From assembly GCA_938004235.1 (NCBI GenBank), contig CALKWL010000388.1, positions 1 through 11,360 of the forward strand: a stretch of DNA of 11,360 nt. Direction: 5' to 3'. The notes under the pieces were generated by a model. The model saw only the letters and a program-made list of their open reading frames with translations, made no database searches and was not told where the DNA came from. The DNA comes from an uncultured Gammaproteobacteria bacterium (GTDB taxonomy: Bacteria > Pseudomonadota > Gammaproteobacteria > Halothiobacillales > Halothiobacillaceae). Shown piece after piece: positions 6,398-11,360 of this stretch (its first letter is position 1; every line of letters begins with the position of its first letter). A program made the translations under genes and the position numbers.

Positions 6398-8199
6398 GAC
6401 TTACGCCACCATGTTTTCAACACCCAGGGATCAGCCTCAAAATACAAGGGAAAATTTTTTGGATAATCAAAATAATCCCAGTAGGCAATCCGATGATTGG
6501 CAATATACCAGTTCGGAACCAGGTAATAACCCCAGAGCAAGACCCGATCCAACGCATGGGTAGCGGTAATCAATTGTTCGCGGCTTTGGGCATAAACAAT
6601 TTTTTCCACCAGAGCATCAACCACCGGGCTGGAAACCCCCATGGCATTTCCCGAGCCTTCCTGCTTCGCGCTGGATGAGTGAAACATATTGAACAATTCA
6701 TTCCCCGGCGACTGCGACGCGCCAAAAACCTCAATCACGGCGTCAAAATCAAAAGTATCCACGCGACGCTGATAAAGTGCGGCATCGATGGTGCGGTAAC
6801 TGGCCTGCACGCCCAGTTTACGCAGGTTGTAAACATAAGGCGCCATAATGCGCTCAAAACCTTTTTGTCCAAGGAGGATCTCGAATTCAAAAACCTGACC
6901 ATCCTTGCTTTTCAAAATGCCGTCGTGAATCGTCCACCCCGCCTCAGCAAGAAGGTTTTTAGCCTGAACAAGATTGGCGCGCAGAGCCTGTGAGTTTTCA
7001 GCCGACGGCGGGCGGTAAACCTGCGTGAATACTTCGGGCGGCAACTGATCGCGGAAAGGCTCCAGTAATTTCAGCTCTGCGGCTGAAGGCAAACCGCGCG
7101 CCGCCAGTTCGCTATTGCTGAAAAAACTGTCGCAACGCGTATATTGACCGTAGAAAAGATTACGGTTTGACCATTCAAAATCCATCGCCAGACCCAGCGC
7201 CTGGCGTACGCGCCGATCCTGCAACAGCGGGCGGCGCGTGTTGAAGACAATCCCCTGCATACCGGCATTATTGCTGTGCGCAATGGTCGTCTTGATGATT
7301 TTTCCATTGGCATAATTCAAACCTGCATGATCGCGCGCCCAACGCTTGGAGTGATTTTCATAAAAAAAATCAAACTCCCCTGCTTTGAACGCCTCCAGGG
7401 ACACCGTGCGATCCTTGTAATACTTGAAGCTGATTTGGTCGAAATTAAACATACCGCGCCGCACCGGCAAATCTTTTGCCCAATAATCCGGATTACGCCG
7501 GTACTCCACCTGCTTGCCCCAATCGTATGATTCCAGAATATACGGCCCGCTGCCGATGGGCTTCACTCGCGCCAGTTCATCAAAGGCGCGTCCCGCCGCC
7601 CAGTGCTTTGACAGTACGGGCATCTCGCCCAAAATCAGATGCAGCTCCGGGTTCGGCTTTTTGAAGACAAAGCGCACGCTGCGCTCATCCACCATCTCGG
7701 CGCGCTCGACATCAGCCCAATACATGCGGTATTGCGGGTGCGCCTTGGCTGAGCGCAAAGCATCGAAAGAAAACAGCACATCCTGAGCCGTCACCCGTGA
7801 GCCATCGGAAAAACGCGCCTGCGAATGCAGTCGAAACATCACGGACAAGCCATCCTGGGCAAGCTTTACATCCTCCGCCAATAGCCCGTACATGGAAAAC
7901 GGTTCGTCCCAACTTTTTTCCAGCAAGGTTTCAAACACCAGTCCGCCCAAACCCGCCGCGGGCAGCCCCTTGAGCAAAAAAGGATTGAGCGAGTCAAAAC
8001 TGCCGAATGCCGACATGCCCAGCGCCCCGCCTTTTGGAGCCATGGGATTGACATAATTGAAATGTTTGAAATCCGGCGGGTAGGCCGGCGTATAGCCCAA
8101 AGCCAGGGCTGGTTCGGCACGCAGCGGCGCGGAAAAAAGCATGACAAGGCACAGTGCCACACTGCTGAAAAAATGATTTTTTGAACGGAGTGTTATCAT
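6394..8199 (-). CDS. yejA: Periplasmic oligopeptide-binding protein YejA
   Basis: The 601-residue product (E. coli YejA about 604) is an extracellular solute-binding protein of family 5. It delivers peptides to the YejB/YejE channel. A signal peptide covers residues 1-28 (hydrophobic 10-24, cut after PLRA); C17 lacks a proper lipobox, so it is probably soluble. Recognisable segments include HFNYVNPMAPKGG, SFDSLNPFLLKG, FRLHSQARFSDGSRVTAQDVLFSFD, VKPIGSGPYILESYDWGKQVEYRRNPDYWAKDLP and GIVFNTRRPLLQDRRVRQALGLAMDFEW, and the tail VPNWYIANHRIAYWDYF is typical of YejA. The reading frame stays open upstream to 8346, but that part is antisense to fabI and precedes the signal peptide, so ATG at 8199 is preferred. 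The stop overlaps the next gene as ATGA. Its start is only 34 bp from that of fabI. Confidence 0.95.
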   Translation of the reverse strand: MITLRSKNHFFSSVALCLVMLFSAPLRAEPALALGYTPAYPPDFKHFNYVNPMAPKGGALGMSAFGSFDSLNPFLLKGLPAAGLGGLVFETLLEKSWDEPFSMYGLLAEDVKLAQDGLSVMFRLHSQARFSDGSRVTAQDVLFSFDALRSAKAHPQYRMYWADVERAEMVDERSVRFVFKKPNPELHLILGEMPVLSKHWAAGRAFDELARVKPIGSGPYILESYDWGKQVEYRRNPDYWAKDLPVRRGMFNFDQISFKYYKDRTVSLEAFKAGEFDFFYENHSKRWARDHAGLNYANGKIIKTTIAHSNNAGMQGIVFNTRRPLLQDRRVRQALGLAMDFEWSNRNLFYGQYTRCDSFFSNSELAARGLPSAAELKLLEPFRDQLPPEVFTQVYRPPSAENSQALRANLVQAKNLLAEAGWTIHDGILKSKDGQVFEFEILLGQKGFERIMAPYVYNLRKLGVQASYRTIDAALYQRRVDTFDFDAVIEVFGASQSPGNELFNMFHSSSAKQEGSGNAMGVSSPVVDALVEKIVYAQSREQLITATHALDRVLLWGYYLVPNWYIANHRIAYWDYFDYPKNFPLYFEADPWVLKTWWRKS

Positions 8200-8233
8200 G
8201 CCGCGATTAAAACACAGACCAAGGAGTGACCGC
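8200..8233. promoter_or_regulatory. Very short divergent spacer between yejA and fabI
   Basis: Only 34 bp separate the two start codons. An A/T run on the minus strand reads TTTAAT (8211-8206), five of six for a -10 box, but it lies 7 nt from the yejA ATG and has no -35 partner. For fabI, TTGAAC at 8181-8186 inside the start of yejA could be a -35 box with GATTAA 18 nt on. The promoters must therefore overlap the opposing coding sequences. Confidence 0.4.
8221..8226 (+). promoter_or_regulatory. Ribosome binding site deciding the fabI start
   Basis: AAGGAG lies 7 nt upstream of ATG at 8234 and fixes the start there. An upstream ATG in frame at 8198 would add 12 residues absent from the family and has no such site. 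Confidence 0.8.
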
Positions 8234-9022
8234 ATGGGCTTTCTCACCGGAAAACGCGCGCTGATTGTCGGCATCGCCAACGAACGTTCGATTGCATACG
8301 GCATCGCCAGCGCCATGCACCGCCAGGGCGCCGAGCTGGCCTTCACCTACATCAACGACCGCTTCAAGGAGCGCGTGGAAAAAGTCGCAGCCGAATTTGG
8401 CTCCAACATCGTCCTGCCGCTCGACGTGAGTGACGATGCGCAGATTGATGCTCTGCCCGGCCTGCTGGCGCAACACTGGGACGGCTTTGACATCCTCGTT
8501 CACGCCGTCGCCTTCGCCCCCAAGGAGCAGCTCGCCGGCGACTACGTCGACAACACCACCCGTGAAGGATTCCGCATCGCCCACGACATCAGCGCCTGGA
8601 GCCTGACCGCCATGGCCAAGGTGCTGCGCCCGATGATGAAGAATCGCGAAGACGCCTCCATCCTCACCCTTTCCTACCTCGGCGCCGAGCGCGCCATGCC
8701 CAACTACAACGTCATGGGCGTGGCCAAGGCCGCACTGGAGGCCAGCGTGCGCTATATGGCCGCCAGCATGGGTGTGGACAATATCCGCGTAAACTCTATC
8801 TCTGCTGGCCCGATCAAGACTCTGGCCGCTTCCGGCATCGGCGAGTTCAAGATGTTCCTCGACTATGTGGAGAAAAACGCCCCGCTGCGCCGCAATGTGA
8901 GCATCGATGATGTCGGCAACACCGCCGCATTCCTCGGTTCGCCCCTGGCGCGCGGCATTACCGGGGAGAACATCTATGTAGATTCGGGGTATTTCATTAC
9001 TGGCATGGGGCGGTGTGACTGA
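8234..9022 (+). CDS. fabI: Enoyl-ACP reductase FabI
   Basis: The 262-residue protein has exactly the length of E. coli FabI and starts with the family's MGFLTGKRALIVG. It reduces trans-2-enoyl-ACP with NAD(P)H in the last step of each fatty-acid elongation cycle, in the cytoplasm. The dinucleotide site GIANERSIAYG is at 13-23; the catalytic set Y148, Y158 and K165 (LSYLGAERAMPNYNVMGVAK) is intact, followed by RVNSISAGPIKTLAASGI. The residue aligned with E. coli G93 is alanine (HAVAFAP), as in Bacillus and Staphylococcus FabI, and the C-terminal RGITGENIYVDSGYF is also closer to that style than to the enteric one. The gene is monocistronic in appearance: divergent from yejA and closed by a terminator at 9048-9071. 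Confidence 0.97.
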   Translation: MGFLTGKRALIVGIANERSIAYGIASAMHRQGAELAFTYINDRFKERVEKVAAEFGSNIVLPLDVSDDAQIDALPGLLAQHWDGFDILVHAVAFAPKEQLAGDYVDNTTREGFRIAHDISAWSLTAMAKVLRPMMKNREDASILTLSYLGAERAMPNYNVMGVAKAALEASVRYMAASMGVDNIRVNSISAGPIKTLAASGIGEFKMFLDYVEKNAPLRRNVSIDDVGNTAAFLGSPLARGITGENIYVDSGYFITGMGRCD

Positions 9023-9047
9023 TTCCTCCCTCTCACCAACGTTACAC

Positions 9048-9071
9048 AACCCGCCGCCAGGCGGGTTTTTT
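9048..9071 (+). terminator. Intrinsic terminator of fabI
   Basis: AACCCGCC-GCCA-GGCGGGTT forms an 8-bp GC-rich stem with a 4-nt loop running into TTTTTT, 25 nt after the fabI stop. This is a textbook rho-independent terminator on the plus strand. Confidence 0.92.
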
Positions 9072-9087
9072 GTGTGTGCTTGTTTAT

Positions 9088-9180
9088 GGATGTTTACCAA
9101 ATGAAGGTTTGATGGACTCTTGCGCCAACGGCGCGGATTTGGCACACGTCATCCATCAAACCTTCGTTTAATAAACACCC
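9088..9180. repeat. Long imperfect palindrome between fabI and lolD
   Basis: Arms at 9088-9116 and 9152-9180 are inverted copies, with 25 of 29 positions matching; the inner 14 bp (GAAGGTTTGATGGA) match exactly. The 35-nt centre contains its own perfect hairpin, GCGCC-AAC-GGCGC (9122-9134). The outer end lies 2 bp from the lolD stop. No T-run follows either side, so it is not a normal intrinsic terminator. It could be a small palindromic repeat element (REP/MITE-like) or a transcript 3'-end structure. No target duplication or transposase is seen. Confidence 0.7.
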
Positions 9181-9182
9181 AC

Positions 9183-9881
9183 TCATTCAGCCTCAACAAT
9201 CATCCCATCACGCATATGCAGCACACGCGCCATGCGCGAAGCCAAGGCAAGATCATGCGTCACCACCACCAAGGCCGTACCCTGTTCGGCGTTCAGTTCC
9301 ATCAACAAATCAAACATCGCCCCGGCATTGCGTGAGTCCAGGTTGCCCGTGGGCTCATCCGCCAGCACTGCCTTGGGACGCGTAACCAACGCCCGCGCCA
9401 GTGCCGTACGTTGGCGCTCGCCGCCGGAAAGCTCGCCGGGCTTGTGCTCCAGACGCTTGCCCAGGCCGACGCGCTCTAGCATGGCACTGGCCTGGTCGCG
9501 CGCCTCGTGTACCGATAACCCACGGATTAAAAGCGGCATGGCCACATTTTCCAGTGCGGTGAATTCGCCCAGCAGATGATGAAACTGGTACACAAACCCC
9601 ACGCTCTGATTACGCAAACGTCCACGCGCCGTTTCCGAGAGGCGCGCAAGGTGCCGCCCGTCCACCCAGACCTCGCCCACGCTCGGCACGTCCAGCCCTC
9701 CCATCAACTGCAACAGGCTACTCTTGCCCGCCCCGGACGAACCGACAATCGCCACCCGCTCCCCCACTGCGATTTCAAGATCAATGCCGCGCAAGACTTC
9801 GACCTTGAGCTTGCCCTCAGCATAGGTTTTGCCCACGCCCACACAGCGAATCACCGCCTGATTTACATTAACCTCACTCAT
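9183..9881 (-). CDS. lolD: Lipoprotein-releasing system ATPase LolD
   Basis: The 232-residue ABC ATPase (E. coli LolD 233) powers extraction of mature lipoproteins from the inner membrane and hand-over to LolA. Motifs are complete: Walker A GSSGAGKS at 47-54, Q-loop with the LolD-typical YQFHHLLGEFTALENVAMPL at 98-117, signature LSGGERQR at 151-158, Walker B VLADEPTGNLD at 172-182, and switch histidine H209 (VVTHD). The frame is open upstream to 10088, but that part lies within lolC, so ATG at 9881 is taken. The start overlaps the lolC stop by 8 nt (ATGAGTGA), implying coupled translation and a stoichiometric complex. Confidence 0.96.
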   Translation of the reverse strand: MSEVNVNQAVIRCVGVGKTYAEGKLKVEVLRGIDLEIAVGERVAIVGSSGAGKSSLLQLMGGLDVPSVGEVWVDGRHLARLSETARGRLRNQSVGFVYQFHHLLGEFTALENVAMPLLIRGLSVHEARDQASAMLERVGLGKRLEHKPGELSGGERQRTALARALVTRPKAVLADEPTGNLDSRNAGAMFDLLMELNAEQGTALVVVTHDLALASRMARVLHMRDGMIVEAE

Positions 9882-11121
9882 AGCGCAGCGCCTCCACCGG
9901 CTGGGTACGCGACGCGCGCCAGGCCGGATAAATCGTCGCCAATACTGACAGACCAAATGACAGCACCGCCACGCGCACCACATCAGCGGCATGAACATCG
10001 GAAGGCAGCTCACTGATGTAATACACATCCGCCGGCAGGAAAGTAACGTTGAAGGTATGCTCCAGCCAGGGCACCAGGGTTTCCACATTCAGCGCCAGAC
10101 CCAGACCGCCCGCCAGACCCATCAACATGCCGATCAGACCGATCAGCGTGCCCTGTACCATAAAAATCAGCATGATCGAACCCTGCGAGGCGCCCAGCGT
10201 GCGCAAAATGGCAATGTCTGCCTGTTTGTCGGTGACCACCATCACCAGCGTGGAGACGATATTGAACGCCGCCACCGCCACAATCAGCGCGAGGATGATA
10301 AACATCACCGTACGTTCGGTCTTGATGGCACGGAAAAAATTCGCATTGCGCTGCGTCCAGTCGCCAACGAAATACCCTGTCCCCAAATCTGCCGCCATTT
10401 CACGTCCCAGACGCGGCGCGGCAAACATATCGGCCAGTTTCAGGCGCACGCCATTGACTGCCGATTCCAGACGAAACAGCTTTTGCGCATCACTCAGGTG
10501 AATCAGCGCCGTCCCCCGATCGAACTCGTACATGCCGACTTCAAAAATACCGACCACGGTAAAGCGCTTCTCACGCAACAGAGCGCCCACCGGCGTGACC
10601 GCGACATTGGAAGTAATCAGCATCAGCGGATCGCCCACGCCCACGCCAAGCGCGGAAGCCAGTTCACGCCCGAGGATGATGCCGAACTCGCCCGCGCGCA
10701 GATCATCCAGCCGACCGACCTGCATATGCTGACCAAGATCAGTCACCTTGCCTTCCAGCTCCGGTTCCACGCCGCGCACCACGGCGCCGCTCACTGCCGA
10801 AGGCAGGGAGAGCATGGCCTCCGCCTGGGTAAACGGCGCGGCCGCCAGCACTCCCGGCACAGGCTCCACAGCCTTGACCACCGCCGGCCAGTCCTGCAAA
10901 CGCTCACCCGCACCCGTAATGGTCAGATGCGAAGCCATGCCAAGAATACGGTCGCGCAACTCCTTCTCGAAGCCATTCATCACCGAGAGCACGGTAATAA
11001 GCGCTGTGACGCCGACCGCAATCCCAAGCATTGAAGTCATTGAAATAAAAGAAATAAAATGATTACGTCGTTTGGATCGCGTGTAGCGCAAACCCACGAA
11101 AAACTCAAAAGGGCGAAACAT
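9874..11121 (-). CDS. lolC: Lipoprotein-releasing system permease, LolC/LolE family
   Basis: The 415-residue inner-membrane protein begins with MFRPFEFFVGLRYTRSKRRNHFISFIS, a hallmark of the LolC/E family. Helix 1 is at about 28-49. A large periplasmic domain (50-268) follows, with a hook-like loop at about 170-188 (SNVAVTPVGALLREKRF) that matches the LolA-binding hook of LolC. Helices 2-4 are at about 271-296, 314-345 and 381-399, ending in YPAWRASRTQPVEALRYE. An upstream ATG at 11169 would add 16 residues with no family match, so 11121 is used. No second permease gene accompanies it, so it may work as a homodimer with LolD, like the LolF proteins described in other gammaproteobacteria. The gene symbol could equally be lolF or lolE. 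Confidence 0.93.
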   Translation of the reverse strand: MFRPFEFFVGLRYTRSKRRNHFISFISMTSMLGIAVGVTALITVLSVMNGFEKELRDRILGMASHLTITGAGERLQDWPAVVKAVEPVPGVLAAAPFTQAEAMLSLPSAVSGAVVRGVEPELEGKVTDLGQHMQVGRLDDLRAGEFGIILGRELASALGVGVGDPLMLITSNVAVTPVGALLREKRFTVVGIFEVGMYEFDRGTALIHLSDAQKLFRLESAVNGVRLKLADMFAAPRLGREMAADLGTGYFVGDWTQRNANFFRAIKTERTVMFIILALIVAVAAFNIVSTLVMVVTDKQADIAILRTLGASQGSIMLIFMVQGTLIGLIGMLMGLAGGLGLALNVETLVPWLEHTFNVTFLPADVYYISELPSDVHAADVVRVAVLSFGLSVLATIYPAWRASRTQPVEALRYE

Positions 11122-11152
11122 GGGGCAACCTGCTACATTCAAAGTGGGCGGA

Positions 11153-11158
11153 ATGATA
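11153..11158 (-). promoter_or_regulatory. Candidate -10 box of lolCD
   Basis: TATCAT on the minus strand matches five of six -10 positions, about 32 nt upstream of the lolC start, and would give a leader of about 25 nt. The -35 region is poor (GGCGTT at 17 nt spacing), so this is a weak call. Confidence 0.3.
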
Positions 11159-11227
11159 GCCCAAAGCATTCAATAAACGCCGACGCAGACCCCATACAAA
11201 AAGTTTTATCTCCATAGATAAAGGCGT

Positions 11228-11233
11228 TATAGA
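11228..11233 (+). promoter_or_regulatory. Candidate -10 box of the truncated rightmost gene
   Basis: TATAGA lies about 45 nt before the ATG at 11278. The best partner 17 nt upstream is TTTATC (11205-11210), matching only three of six -35 positions. It is divergent from the lolC promoter region. Confidence 0.25.
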
Positions 11234-11277
11234 ATCAAGCTGTGTTATTTCACTCACCCCCTCACAGGAGCTAGCCC

Positions 11278-11314
11278 ATGAAAGCAAACGTCGGTTTTCT
11301 TGATATGTTCATCC
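11278..11314 (+). CDS. Start of a possible DUF2892 (YgaP-like) membrane protein, cut by adapter
   Basis: Only 12 genomic codons remain: MKANVGFLDMFI. A CAGGAG ribosome site lies 7-8 nt upstream. Proteins of the DUF2892 family, short inner-membrane proteins with two helices, typically begin M-K-x-N-V-G-x-x-D-x-x-x-R, so the match is suggestive, although twelve residues are not proof. The reading frame beyond 11314 is adapter sequence and must not be translated. Function of the family is unclear; some members are fused to rhodanese domains. Confidence 0.5.
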
Positions 11315-11360
11315 AGATCGGAAGAGCACACGTCTGAACTCCAGTCACGTCAGTCAATCT
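11315..11360 (+). other. Illumina TruSeq adapter with index (artefact)
   Basis: Bases 11315-11348 are identical to the 34-nt TruSeq read-1 adapter, beginning AGATCGGAAGAGC and ending CCAGTCAC. An 8-nt index (GTCAGTCA, 11349-11356) and ATCT, the first bases of the constant sequence after the index, follow. This is untrimmed library sequence at a contig end, not genome. The first base or two could also be genomic by chance. Confidence 0.98.

Noticed and set aside
8200..8346. N-terminal extension of yejA by 49 codons
   Set aside because: The extension is antisense to fabI and would place the signal peptide internally; ATG at 8199 begins directly at a proper signal sequence.
8501..8520. Triclosan resistance inferred from Ala at the Gly93-equivalent of FabI
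   Set aside because: Triclosan-sensitive FabI enzymes such as that of Staphylococcus aureus also carry alanine here, so the residue alone does not indicate resistance.
8207..9145. Long minus-strand open frame (312 codons) antisense to fabI
   Set aside because: It is the mirror of a well-supported FabI with GC-rich third positions, is rich in H, G, A and V without any domain, and runs across the fabI terminator.
9991..11034. Long plus-strand open frame (347 codons) antisense to lolC
   Set aside because: Composition is dominated by H, R and Q with no hydrophobic core or motif; the opposite strand is an unmistakable LolC-family protein.
11315..11360. Continuation of the rightmost reading frame into the last 46 bases
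   Set aside because: These bases are library adapter and index, so any translated residues would be artificial.

Overview
The window looks like a piece of a Gram-negative proteobacterial chromosome, most likely a gammaproteobacterium with a chemolithotrophic or sulfur-oxidising lifestyle. It carries the outer-membrane lipoprotein export genes (LolCD), a Yej-type peptide importer, a FabI of 262 residues and several secreted or membrane c-type cytochromes. The sulfur link is an inference, based mainly on a flavocytochrome c/FccA-like cytochrome at the left edge. The right edge is a contig end: the last 46 bases are an Illumina TruSeq-type adapter with index, not genomic DNA.

Left region (1-2973, all minus strand). 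This is a respiratory cluster read right to left. A cytochrome bd-like subunit I with a C-terminal c-type haem domain comes first, then a polytopic membrane protein 3 bp downstream, then, after a 10-bp perfect stem-loop, a secreted c-type cytochrome cut by the window start. No CydB-like gene is recognisable. The likely logic is electron flow between a periplasmic cytochrome and a membrane-bound bd-like complex; direction and substrate cannot be settled from this window.

Middle region (3188-8199, mostly minus strand). This is a Yej-type oligopeptide ABC importer with an unusual layout. yejA (binding protein), a small YkgJ-family cysteine-cluster gene and yejB (permease) are chained by ATGA overlaps. 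An opposite-strand gene for a secreted two-repeat protein of unknown function, with its own terminator, follows, and then yejE (second permease). The ATPase gene yejF is absent.

Right region (8200-11314). fabI (enoyl-ACP reductase, plus strand) diverges from yejA with only 34 bp between start codons and ends in a clear intrinsic terminator. A long imperfect palindrome of unknown nature separates it from the convergent lolC-lolD pair, which overlap by 8 nt. There is one LolC/E-type permease and no second one nearby, as in LolDF-type systems. Divergent from lolC, the first 12 codons of a possible DUF2892 membrane protein are cut off by the adapter.

I found no tRNA, rRNA, CRISPR array, transposase or phage gene. 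The less ordinary content is the bd-like/cytochrome c cluster, the interrupted yej operon with an embedded YkgJ gene, and the palindrome at 9088-9180.
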